Source: Ectobacillus sp048976805
Lineage (GTDB): Bacteria > Bacillota > Bacilli > Bacillales > Bacillaceae_G
DNA length: 63,729 nt
Reading direction: 5' to 3'
NCBI GenBank assembly: GCA_048976805.1
Contig: JBHGUR010000037.1
Coordinates: 1-63,729 of the forward strand
Made by a program: the position numbers and the translations under genes
Shown here: positions 34,235-43,700 of the stretch, in pieces
Numbering within the stretch: the stretch's first letter is position 1
Layout of the letters: each line of letters opens with the position of its first letter
The notes under the pieces: generated by a model
What the model saw: only the letters and a program-made list of their open reading frames with translations
The model's database searches: none
Told to the model about the DNA's origin: nothing

Positions 34235-34816
34235 TTGAAAAGCTCACGCATTCAAGTATTAATTGAAATCGCAATGGCTTCTGCGCTCGCGATTATCCTT
34301 GACACAGTTCCGTTCCTGTCCTTCAAGCTATGGGCGCAAGGCGGCTCTGTATCATTTGCGATGATTCCAATTTTTTTAATCGCCTTCCGCTGGGGCTGGA
34401 AAGCAGGCTTGCTGAACGGGCTGATTTTCGGCCTATTGCAAATCGCAACCGGGCAGGCATATATCGTCCATCCTGTCCAAGGCTTTATTGATTATTTCTT
34501 AGCTTTTACATCGCTTGGCTTTGCCGGCCTTTTCGCCGGACAAATCAAGGCCGCGTTTGCAAACGGGCGCCGCAGCGCAACATGGTCATATATTGTCGCA
34601 GGGGTATTTTTAGGAAGTATGCTCCGCTTTCTATCCCACTTCATCGCGGGAATCGTTTTCTTTGCGGAGTTCGCGCCAAAAGGGCAGCCTGTCGCCATTT
34701 ATTCGCTTGTTTATAACGCATCTTACATGCTTCCGGCGGCCATTTTATCATCTGTGCTTCTCGGCATTTTACTGTCAAGCGCTCCAATATTGGCGCGGGC
34801 AAAAAGCCACGCATAA
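34235..34816 (+). CDS. thiT: ECF transporter S component for thiamine, ThiT
   Basis: A 193-aa membrane protein. The start is TTG 34235, after AAGGGGG; an ATG at 34160 lies inside the terminator stem and is rejected. Six helices are predicted, with IQVLIEIAMASALAIILDTV at the start, where the A-x-x-x-A face contacts the EcfT subunit, and thiamine-site features such as FRWGWKAGLLNG and QAYIVHPVQGFIDY. The substrate assignment rests on the family match and the TPP riboswitch. The ECF module is not in this window. Confidence 0.95.
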   Translation: MKSSRIQVLIEIAMASALAIILDTVPFLSFKLWAQGGSVSFAMIPIFLIAFRWGWKAGLLNGLIFGLLQIATGQAYIVHPVQGFIDYFLAFTSLGFAGLFAGQIKAAFANGRRSATWSYIVAGVFLGSMLRFLSHFIAGIVFFAEFAPKGQPVAIYSLVYNASYMLPAAILSSVLLGILLSSAPILARAKSHA

Positions 34817-34830
34817 GACAAATACAAGAA

Positions 34831-34866
34831 AAATGGGTACGGGAAATTCCTGTGCCCATTTTTTTC
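34831..34866 (+). terminator. Terminator of thiT
   Basis: AAATGGGTACGGGAAATTCC and TGTGCCCATTT form the stem, then TTTTTC. Confidence 0.85.
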
Positions 34867-35033
34867 ATCGCGGCATATCCTCTTAAACTTTAATGTTGAT
34901 AATTGCGTAAAAATTATAGGAAACCTTATTAAATAGGGTTTCCTATTGGTTTGTATAAGGTTAAGTTACTTAAAAGGTGTGAAAAGTACCCATGATAAAT
35001 TTTGGCATACAATCCTAAACTTTAACAAAGCCA
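34867..35033. repeat. Probable decayed short element
   Basis: CTCTTAAACTTTAATGTTGAT at the left and CTAAACTTTAACAAAGCC at the right resemble worn family A/B termini. An internal palindrome, ATAGGAAACC...GGTTTCCTAT (34916-34946), lies between. No gene is seen. Confidence 0.35.
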
Positions 35034-35037
35034 ATAT

Positions 35038-35069
35038 GAAAAAAGGATAAGCCCAAGGGCCTATCCTTT
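35038..35069 (-). terminator. Terminator of the type VII-like operon
   Basis: AAAGGATAGGCCCTTGGGCT and the following TATCCTTT form a stem, then TTTTCAT on the minus strand, 9 nt after the last stop. Confidence 0.8.
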
Positions 35070-35077
35070 CTGTATGT

Positions 35078-37348
35078 TTACAATGCTTGTCCTGCAACTG
35101 CTTCTGTTTGCTGCTCATCCACAGGAGCAGGCGCTTGCGCTTCCGGCACCGGCGTTTCTGCTGCTGGCTGTACTTCTTTATTTACTAAGACCGGTTCTTC
35201 TGTTTCCGGCTGCGGTTCTTCCGTTGCTGGAGCAGGCGCAGCACCTTCCACATTTACATTGTACTTCTCTTCAATCTCTTTCATTTTCGCGCGTGCATCC
35301 TCTTGCAGTTCAGGAGCGGCACCTGGCGTTTCCGTAAACAATTTATATCTTGCATAAGCCGCGCTTATCTCTTCCTTGCTTGCAAACCCGCCGTTATAGA
35401 ACGTATTTGCCTCGGCATGAAGCTGTCCGAGAATAGAAACTCTGTACTCTGTTACATTCCCCATGCTTTCACTGATTTCTATACTATTTAAAACAGAAAC
35501 GGCTTTGTAATAATCACCTTTATTGGCATATTGATGCGCATTGTAATACTTATCCAAATATGTATCCTTCACATATTTGATTTGCTCTTGCATGCTTTGC
35601 TCTATCCCGTCTGTCATCAAAAGCAAGTTGTATTTATGAAGAGCCGCTTCATACGTCTCATTGTTATAGGCTTCATTGCCTGCTTCATTATAAAGAGCTG
35701 CGATTGCGTCCTTGAATTCTTTTAATTTCTGGATTTCTTGCACTATTTCTGCTTTATTCAATGTTCTTGCATATTCTTCTGCTGCATTTGCATGATATAA
35801 CACATTAAAATACTCTTCCTTGCCTGCCGCTTGCTTCACATTATCAAGATGGGCGCCAAATGCTTTCCATTGCTGCGCCTTCGTCTTCACCTCGGCTGAA
35901 ACAGTTGCCGTAATGCTCAAACGATCCAATATATTAGCGGTTTGCTTATCGATGGCAAATTCAAGGTGTTGGCCTCTTATCCCGGCATGTAACACCCTGT
36001 CGATAGCTTCCTCGGCATGCTTCAATAATTCGCCGCTTACCCGGTTAATAAGCTCCCCGATAGCAGCTTGGTCAGCGCCCTCCCGATTGTATGCCTGGTT
36101 TGCATAAAATAACGCTTCATACAGCTCATCATTTGCCTCAAGTCTTTGGGCATAGCTATACAGCTCTTCCCAGCTCAATTTAGCAACAGCAGCCTCCCCG
36201 ATAGCTGCAGATTTCGGCACTTGATTAAGCATAAGATCTTCTAATCTGTCCGCCGCTTGCTGCTGCATGCTCGGCTGATTTACATTCGTTTGCGCTACAA
36301 GCTGATAAATCGCCATAGCCGCCTTCGGCTCTGTTGCTTCTAAAGCCTTGGCGTCCTCCAGCAGTTGGCCGCTCACCTGCTGCAACAGGCCGTACAACTC
36401 TTGCGAATCCGGCAAGGCATGATAAGCTGTATAGCCGTTTAAGTAGGCGAGAATGTCGTATTGCTTGCCTTCGTCATAAATGTTATCTTCTTGATAGCGT
36501 GCGCTCCCCAATTGTGCAAAATCCATGCCCAGTACATCTGCCGGATTCGCTTGCCCGAGCGCGAGAAGCTGATGATGGCTCTTTACGCCAAATTGGTTCG
36601 GCGCATACGTTCGATTTGTACCGAAAAATAAGTCATTGTCTTTTAACCCATTAAGTGTATGCGCGGCCAAAGCCTGCTTTGCGCTGCCGCTCAGCATCCC
36701 TGTACTAAAGTACTCTTCTAACGCAACATTATAATCTCCGTTATCTTCCCAAAATGCTTGATCATTCGGAATGAAAAATGTGATAAATAGCGTTTCCTTT
36801 TCCGGCGTTTCTTGCTTACCATCTTCCCCCTGCTCCGCATCGCTTCCTGGGTTTTCCGGAACTTTCGCATCATCTTCTACCGTATCGCCTCTATCGGCAT
36901 CGTCCGGTATAACCGGCACTGTAACTACCGTGCCATCCGGTGTCTCGATTACAGCCGGCTGTTTGTCAGGCACAACTACATCGTCAAGCACATCCAAAAT
37001 ATTATCGGAAATAGCTGCGAGCGGCTGGGTGACACTTGCGACTACATATTTAGATTTATCTACAATATCCTTTAAAACGCTAGTCTCTTTCCCATCGTCA
37101 ACAGTTTTTTTTTGTTTTACTACAGATACGACAAACGCGCTAATGGAATTTTCCTTCTCATAGCTTTGTTCAAGGCTAAGCTGCCCGCCGCCGTTTTCTT
37201 TAGGTATCTTTATCTTTTCCTTCTCTTTGTCTGCCTTTTCCACCTTTGCAGGCTTATCAATTTTTTTCTCTCCTCCAAGGAAGGAGCAGCCTGTTGCAAG
37301 TACGACACTTGAGAGCACCGCCGTTGTTACCTTTATACTCTTTTTCAT
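35078..37348 (-). CDS. TPR-repeat lipoprotein, type VII-like operon
   Basis: A 756-aa lipoprotein. The signal peptide MKKSIKVTTAVLSSVVLATG ends at the lipobox LATGC. A charged linker follows, then a unique domain (about 50-200), then TPR-like helices (ALEATEPKAAMAIYQLVAQT, YAQRLEANDELYEALFYANQ, NNETYEAALHKYNLL). The C-terminus is Pro/Ala/Glu-rich (APAPATEEPQPETEEP). No homologue of known function is recognised. It is the last gene of the operon, 16 nt after the kinase-TPR gene, which also carries extracytoplasmic TPRs, so the two may act together outside the membrane. ATG 37348 follows AGGGGG. Confidence 0.8.
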   Translation of the reverse strand: MKKSIKVTTAVLSSVVLATGCSFLGGEKKIDKPAKVEKADKEKEKIKIPKENGGGQLSLEQSYEKENSISAFVVSVVKQKKTVDDGKETSVLKDIVDKSKYVVASVTQPLAAISDNILDVLDDVVVPDKQPAVIETPDGTVVTVPVIPDDADRGDTVEDDAKVPENPGSDAEQGEDGKQETPEKETLFITFFIPNDQAFWEDNGDYNVALEEYFSTGMLSGSAKQALAAHTLNGLKDNDLFFGTNRTYAPNQFGVKSHHQLLALGQANPADVLGMDFAQLGSARYQEDNIYDEGKQYDILAYLNGYTAYHALPDSQELYGLLQQVSGQLLEDAKALEATEPKAAMAIYQLVAQTNVNQPSMQQQAADRLEDLMLNQVPKSAAIGEAAVAKLSWEELYSYAQRLEANDELYEALFYANQAYNREGADQAAIGELINRVSGELLKHAEEAIDRVLHAGIRGQHLEFAIDKQTANILDRLSITATVSAEVKTKAQQWKAFGAHLDNVKQAAGKEEYFNVLYHANAAEEYARTLNKAEIVQEIQKLKEFKDAIAALYNEAGNEAYNNETYEAALHKYNLLLMTDGIEQSMQEQIKYVKDTYLDKYYNAHQYANKGDYYKAVSVLNSIEISESMGNVTEYRVSILGQLHAEANTFYNGGFASKEEISAAYARYKLFTETPGAAPELQEDARAKMKEIEEKYNVNVEGAAPAPATEEPQPETEEPVLVNKEVQPAAETPVPEAQAPAPVDEQQTEAVAGQAL

Positions 37349-37364
37349 TTGTATTCCCCCTAAA

Positions 37365-39989
37365 CTATCGAACCCAGCCTTTCGCTTTTAAATCTTCTAT
37401 CTGCTTTTTAGCGATATTAATATCAGCTTCATCTGCCGTATTGCCTTCAACCTGCTGCAAGTAGCTGTAAGCACGGTCATATTGCGATTGTTGAATTAAA
37501 AATAATCCATATAAAAGCATCGCATGGCCGTCCCTTGGGTTGGCTTGCAGCACTTCTTCAAATCCTTTTTCGGCTTCCGGGATTTTGCCGAGCTTGCTAT
37601 TTAAAACAGCAATATTAAGAGAAAGTGCGTTATCTGCTACTCCTATTTTTTGCGCCTCTTGAAACCCTTCGAGAGCCGATTTGTACATCACGTCGCTCTG
37701 CTCTTTATTTCCTTGCGTTTCATAAAAGGATCCGAACTCATAATAGACGCTGGCTAAATCCAATAAAATGGATGACTTTGTAGGATCGGTATTTCTTATC
37801 TCTGAAAGCAAGTTAACTGCTTCTTTAAAATTCATCTCTTTACTGGCAGGATCTAATCCTGTTCTATTGGCCGATACGTAAGCGCGCGCTAGTCCCGTCC
37901 TATAGCGCAGCACTGTTTTATCATTGGCAGATGCTTCCTTATATTGGGAAATAGCTTCTGTATAATTGCCTTGAATCATGTATATGTCAGCCTGAATTGC
38001 TTGAATGAGCGCTTTTTCGGCTGGTTCATTTGCCTCGATGCGCGACAGCACGGCCTGCGCTTTTTTCATATTGCGCATATTAGCGTAGCTTACCGCCAAA
38101 TCGCGCAAGGCCGGCTTTTCATATTCCCCTAGCTTTTTATCTTTATTCTTTAACGCTTCCTCATAATGGGGAATCGCTTCGTGGTACCGTTCCATGCCGA
38201 ACAAAGCGCGGCCAAGCAAGTAGGAAGCGGTAGAATTGCTTTTTTTAATTTTCCCGCTTTCCTTTAAACCCGATATATATTCAAACGCTTTTTGATATTC
38301 TTCGAGAATAATATAAACGGTGGCGAGCTTGGCGTGCGCTTCTTCCGTTTCTTTAATCGCCAGCGCCTTTTCAAAGCTTTTCTCCGCCTGGATGTAATGG
38401 GTAGTCTCATAAGCTGCTGTTCCTTCAGCCAAGGCCATTTTATATCTGTATTGTACAAGTTGCTCGTATCCTGCATATATTATAATCGCAATGCCTGCGC
38501 CGATGCTTATGCGAACAAACCATTTCAAATACGGAAGCTTTCTACCTTCTTGCTGCTTAGCAAATGGGCTTGGGCGCTTTTCCCTTTTCATATACCGGGG
38601 CTTTTCCGCTTTTTGCTTTGCGGTTTCAAGCGCATTGATTTTTGCCGCCTGCTCCTTTTGCGCCTGCTGCGTGCGAACTTGCCGCGCAATTATTTCAAGC
38701 TCTTGAAGTGCAGCTTCATCCGTACAATGCAGCTTGCTTGCATGCTCATATAAAAATAAAGCATGCTCAAATTCTTCCGTCTTCTCAAAGCCAAGCGCGG
38801 CATCCGCATAATCTTCAAGCCGAAGCTGGGGCGATACGCGCCCAATACTTGCCTCCAGGCTTTTGATAATACCTTGTAAATCTTCTCTTAAAGCCGCCGT
38901 TTGAGAATGCTCGTATACATGTATATATTCCCTTAAAGCCGCGGCCCTATTTCCTGCTTTCTCCAGCAAGAAAGCTGCTTTCATATGGTCTTCCGCCGAA
39001 AATACATGTCCGTTTTCCGGCAGCTGCGGCTTCATTGTACGGGTGCACGCTTCATATTGCGCCTTGCTGCTTTCTTTTATATCCTCCGGCAAAGCTTCCC
39101 ACCATTCGCGAAAGCTTGGGCATTCCTCTAAGGAATTGCTATTCCATGCTCTTTCCAGCAAGCTTGCGATGCCGCGTCCCCAATTTCGTTCGAGCGCCTT
39201 ATGCAATGTCCGGTACCGTTCGCCGTCCTGCTGCATATCAGCTTCGTCGAAATAGCTCATGTCCGTTCCTTTTCTCCCGCGCACCTGCTCATCCGGCCAG
39301 CCTAACAGTTCGGCAAGAAGCACAGTTCCAGAGAAACGGTCGCCGTACCGGCTCCAAATGCCTTCCTGTACATAACGGGGCGCATACCCTTTCGTTCCGC
39401 CGGGAAGCGCATTTGGTTTTTCAAATTGCGGACCATACATTTGTTCTATATCTACTAACTCTACTGGATAAAAGAAAGATTCTTCTAAATACGGGAGGAG
39501 AAGATTGCTGGCGGATAAATCGCAGTGCGCCAATTCCTTTTCCTCAAAAATCATTAATAAATAGGCAAGCGAACCGGCAAGACAAGCACATTGTTCTTTT
39601 GTAAGCGGCCGTTGCTCCAACAAAATGTCAGCCCATGTCGGGCCGTCTATCCATGGCATTACAACGGCATAAGACAAATCATCATGCAACGAAAGAAGTT
39701 CCCTATGATTCGCTTTTGTAATGTAAAGCCGCTCCCATACATGCAATCCCGGCAAAACATATTGCGCGGAAAACGGCTTCTTCTCTGCCGCTTCCGTCTG
39801 CTGAAAGCGGCTTCGGAATATTTTAAGGGCGGCTTTAACATCATGCTCGCTATATATTTGATAAACGACTCCCTGCCTTCCTTCCTGGCCGTACGGGATA
39901 TCGATACCGGCAACCGCGGGGTGCTTTGCGAATTTATACGTTCTCCCAAAGAGTTTAATCTTGTCATCCGCTTGTGGTTGAAAATTCAT
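37365..39989 (-). CDS. Ser/Thr kinase-like domain, transmembrane helix and TPR protein
   Basis: An 874-aa protein. Residues 1-300 are a protein-kinase fold with Lys in AALKIF (K56), HCDLSASN (D157, N162), the Mg-loop Asp in LVDIEQ (D180), and GTKGYAPRYVQEG as the activation segment. All key residues are present, unlike the EssB/YukC pseudokinases. One transmembrane helix lies near 488-508 (FVRISIGAGIAIIIYAGY) and about eight TPR units follow (YIQAEKSFEKALAIKETEEA, YHEAIPHYEEALKNKDKK), predicted outside the cell. It lies 188 nt after the WXG100 gene. It could replace EssB as a membrane scaffold, act as a real kinase opposing the PP2C phosphatase, or both. Confidence 0.85.
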   Translation of the reverse strand: MNFQPQADDKIKLFGRTYKFAKHPAVAGIDIPYGQEGRQGVVYQIYSEHDVKAALKIFRSRFQQTEAAEKKPFSAQYVLPGLHVWERLYITKANHRELLSLHDDLSYAVVMPWIDGPTWADILLEQRPLTKEQCACLAGSLAYLLMIFEEKELAHCDLSASNLLLPYLEESFFYPVELVDIEQMYGPQFEKPNALPGGTKGYAPRYVQEGIWSRYGDRFSGTVLLAELLGWPDEQVRGRKGTDMSYFDEADMQQDGERYRTLHKALERNWGRGIASLLERAWNSNSLEECPSFREWWEALPEDIKESSKAQYEACTRTMKPQLPENGHVFSAEDHMKAAFLLEKAGNRAAALREYIHVYEHSQTAALREDLQGIIKSLEASIGRVSPQLRLEDYADAALGFEKTEEFEHALFLYEHASKLHCTDEAALQELEIIARQVRTQQAQKEQAAKINALETAKQKAEKPRYMKREKRPSPFAKQQEGRKLPYLKWFVRISIGAGIAIIIYAGYEQLVQYRYKMALAEGTAAYETTHYIQAEKSFEKALAIKETEEAHAKLATVYIILEEYQKAFEYISGLKESGKIKKSNSTASYLLGRALFGMERYHEAIPHYEEALKNKDKKLGEYEKPALRDLAVSYANMRNMKKAQAVLSRIEANEPAEKALIQAIQADIYMIQGNYTEAISQYKEASANDKTVLRYRTGLARAYVSANRTGLDPASKEMNFKEAVNLLSEIRNTDPTKSSILLDLASVYYEFGSFYETQGNKEQSDVMYKSALEGFQEAQKIGVADNALSLNIAVLNSKLGKIPEAEKGFEEVLQANPRDGHAMLLYGLFLIQQSQYDRAYSYLQQVEGNTADEADINIAKKQIEDLKAKGWVR

Positions 39990-40123
39990 GAAATTACCCC
40001 TTAAACCTTAATTAGGTGCAGCTTATACCTCTATATTTATTATTTTCCAACAGAAAACTCCCACTTCAAGGCGTTAGCCTAAGCGGGGATAGTTCAAAGG
40101 CTGATGAACCAAACAACACGAAA

Positions 40124-40142
40124 GACCAGGAAGCTCCTGGTC
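40124..40142 (-). terminator. Weak terminator after the WXG100 gene
   Basis: GACCAGG-AGCTT-CCTGGTC on the minus strand followed by TTTC. It may lower transcription of the last two genes relative to WXG100. Confidence 0.55.
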
Positions 40143-40176
40143 AATCGTCTTGTCTGCTTCCCGCATATGTACCAAA

Positions 40177-40446
40177 TTACTGGTCGGCGTTGCGGAAGCG
40201 CGTCGCAATATCTTTCAATTGAGTTTCAATGTTTTGCAGAATCTCAGTATAGCTTCTCATTAGCTTTTCAGCTTCATTGAATTGTTGGACGAATTTATTT
40301 TTAGTGTTTCCGTCCCATTCATTATATAGATTATGAATTGCACCGGAAAGCTTGGAGTTCATGCTTTGCCCTTGTTGAATCCCATCGCGGAATTGTCTTG
40401 CGATAGCTTCTAGCTGCTCCGGTGTAATGAGAATACGACCTGCCAT
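40177..40446 (-). CDS. WXG100 family secreted protein (EsxA-like)
   Basis: An 89-aa protein from ATG 40446 (AAAGGGGG upstream). It forms a helical hairpin with the turn EWDGNTKNKF (W-D-G, the WXG motif) between two amphipathic helices. It starts with GRILITPEQLEAIARQFRDG. WXG100 proteins are the hallmark substrate and component of type VII secretion. There is no signal peptide. The C-terminus (IATRFRNADQ) lacks an obvious YxxxD export motif. It is located directly after essC. Confidence 0.95.
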   Translation of the reverse strand: MAGRILITPEQLEAIARQFRDGIQQGQSMNSKLSGAIHNLYNEWDGNTKNKFVQQFNEAEKLMRSYTEILQNIETQLKDIATRFRNADQ

Positions 40447-40555
40447 TTTATTTCCCCCTTTAGTCATAATACAGACAAAATTATACATGAAATGAAGTTT
40501 CTTGTAAAATAATAGGTTGATATTTTACATTTCTTCAACAATATCCCATTTATCT

Positions 40556-40753
40556 CTATATATATCCAATTTATTATTTGGACATATACATCGCGGCTAA
40601 GTAGAGCAAACATCAACTTGTACTTGCTTCCTCTCTCTGGTTTTCCGTCGCATGGGGCAAGGATAGGTTTTGACCGCTTCTATGCATAACCGGATGCTCT
40701 CTCCCCTTTCGAAAGAAAGGTTTTATGTTCTTTTTTTAACTTATATTTATATA
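40556..40753. repeat. Family C element (C1), overlapping the 3' end of essC
   Basis: About 198 bp, CTATATATATCCAATTTA to AACTTATATTTATATA, with weak inverted ends (CTATATA-type), nearly identical to C2 at 56.4 kb. It contains the CTCTCTGGTTTTCC and GGCATGGGGC-type core of family B. It supplies the final codons and stop of essC. Confidence 0.85.
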
Positions 40754-43700
40754 TTAGCCCTTCTACCTGTTGCTCTAACTCCTTCGGTGAAGCGGCCGGC
40801 AAAGCTGTTTTTACCTTTATATGCTTCCGTTTAATAAAGTAGCCTTCTCCCGGCGGCAACTCTTGGTCAGTTTCTTGATGCGAAAGGCGAATATTATAGA
40901 AATACACATCATTGTTGAAGGTTGAACCAAGCATATAGCCGGCATATTTCTTTTTGAACTCGCCAAACCAAGATTCATGGGAATAGTTTGATAGATTGGA
41001 CAGCGTCCCGGCCATCACAATGTAAATCCCCTTATCACGCCCTTGGCGCGCAATTCGTTCTACAATGTCCTTGACATCATATGAATATGAAATTTGCTGG
41101 GCAAAAGCTTCCCCGTCATCGATAACAATTACAATCGTTCCGCCATCCCGATTTGGTTCGTTAAATCCTTCTGTTAACAACGGATTTACCCCTTGCCTTT
41201 CATCCATTACAGCGGCAATTTCTTGAAACATAGCCGCCATTTGCTGCTCATCGCCAGCAAAGCCCTTCACATGAGGCAGCTTTTTCAAAGCGAATAAACC
41301 CGTCGGCTTCGGATTTAGATCTATTAAATATAAGCTTAATTGTTCCGGCGTTTTCTCCTTGGCAAGAGATAGCGTAATCGTTTGAAGTGTAGACGTTTTT
41401 CCTCCCTCCACTCTCGCGCCGACTAGCACATTGCCGCATTCTTCTAGCGAGAAGGAATGAATTTCTAAATCCTCGGCCTCCAACCCAACGGCAATTTCGC
41501 CCTTTGTTTTTGGCAAGCCTTCCATATCCGCAAGCGTAAACTGCTCCGGCAGCATCGGAATCGGCTGTGCCGCTTCTCCGTCCCACCCGCTGTTCATCCG
41601 CTCCGCTAGAGCCCTCAGCTCCCGCAGCCGCTCTGCTTCTTCTCCCCCTATATAAGGCAGCGCTGCCTGAAACATATAAGGCGGGATATTTCCTTTTATA
41701 AAGCCGCGGCCCGGCGGCAAGTTCGTTCCGGCAAATGCCGGGCGGCCCACAGCGTAATAGTATTCTGACGGGTCTGCCAGCTCGAATGATACCGCCAACG
41801 GCATTAAGTTGCGGTAACGGTCATACATATCCGTCCCTTGATTAATCGTTATGATGAAATATACGCCATATCCGGCACCCTCGCGCAATAATTGTCCAAG
41901 CAATTCGTTTTCCGCTTCAAATGCTGTCCGGAATTGCAAATAGCCGTCGATGCATACGAAAATGGCCGACATCTTCTCTCCTGTAATGCGGCGGTAGCTT
42001 TCAAGGGATGTGGCTCCCTCTGTCGCAAATAGCTCTTTACGTTTGTTCACTTCTTTTAGAAGAAACCGGAACATGCGCGACATTTTCTCTGTTTCTTCTT
42101 CCTGCACGATTCCGCCTACATGCGGAAATCTTCCATATTCGCGCAAAAGGCGGCTGAAGTCGGCCGCATATAAATTCACCTCTTCCGGAGAATGCGTCAG
42201 CATAAGCGACATCATGAGCGTTTGTAAAAATGCCGTTTTCCCTTTTCCCGGCATTCCGTATATAAGAAGGTGGCCCTTAGACAAATCGAGCGGCAGCATA
42301 TATTGTGCTTGATTCTCTACATCATCCACTATTCCAACGGCAGGTGTAAGCCATTCTTTGTTTTGCTCCCATTCGTTTTTTGTCCAGTTTCGAACTGGAT
42401 AGAAGCGCTCAAGCGGAAATTCCCCCGGCAGCGGCTCTGTCCACGGCCCCGGCAGCGGCTTGATTCCTTCCCTTTCCACAGTTTCTTTTATATACCGAAT
42501 TAAAGCTTGCAGCTGTTTTTCTTTTTTCTTTCCAACTGCCTTCTTGACTTTCTTTTTCACTTCGCGCGCGCCGCTTAAATTCACAAGAGCCAGCTCCGCC
42601 TCTTCCGTATTTTCCTCATCATCCGGGTCGTATGGGGCACCGCTCCATGCGGATTGGAAAAACTCCAAAATTTCTTTTTTTCCGACCATCAGGTAGCCAC
42701 GGCCCGGCACATTGATTTTTGACGCCTCCGGAATATCAATCATCTCGCGGCTGTCCGCATCGTCTTGGACGCGCAAGCAAATGCGGAAACGGGAGTTCGT
42801 CCAAATTTTTTCATCGACAACGCCTGACGGCTTCTGCGTCGCAAGCAGCAGGTGAACGCCAAGCGTACGCCCAATCGCGGCAATGCTGACAAGCTCGCTC
42901 ATAAACTCCGGCTCTTCCTTCTTGAGTTGGGCGAACTCATCAATGACAATCACAAAATGCGGCAGCGGTTCTTTTTCACGCCATTCCGTTTTATAGTATT
43001 CGTCAATGTCTTGAACGCCCGCCTTTGCAAAAATCTTTTGGCGGCGTTCTAGTTCCGCGTTTAAGGAAATTTGGGCGCGCTGAATAACATTATGGTCCTC
43101 CAGATTCGTAATAGTTCCAATTACGTGCGGCAATTCAGCGAAGGTGTTGGACATTCCGCCCCCTTTATAGTCAATAAGCATGAACGCCATTTCGTGCGGA
43201 TGGTACGTAATCGCAAGGGCTGCGATAATCGACTGAATAACCTCGCTTTTTCCCGATCCCGTCGTACCGGCCATAAGACCATGCGGACCGTGCCCTTTTC
43301 GCTCGATTTTATCATGTATATTTAACACAACCTGCTTGCCGCCTTCGCGTACCCCGATCGGAACAGGGAGCGTTTGCGGATAACGATTTTCATTCCAGCG
43401 CTTTAATACGTCCAGCTCTTCCATGCGTTTTACCTGAAATAAATCAAGCAATGTACATACGCGCGGAATGGAACCGGCAGCGGATTGGCGCAGCCGCAAC
43501 GGCGCCATCGCTCTTGCCATACGCTCACAATCTTCCAATGCGAGAACATCCACTTTAAACTCTGCGGATCTATGATCAAAGTTTTTTTCCTCGGAGGAAT
43601 GCGTTTCAATAATCCGTCCTTTTCCTTTTTGCACTTGCACGACCCAATCGCATTCCATCGGCAAATCCTCTTTTTTGTCCGCAAGCAAAAACGTGCACGC

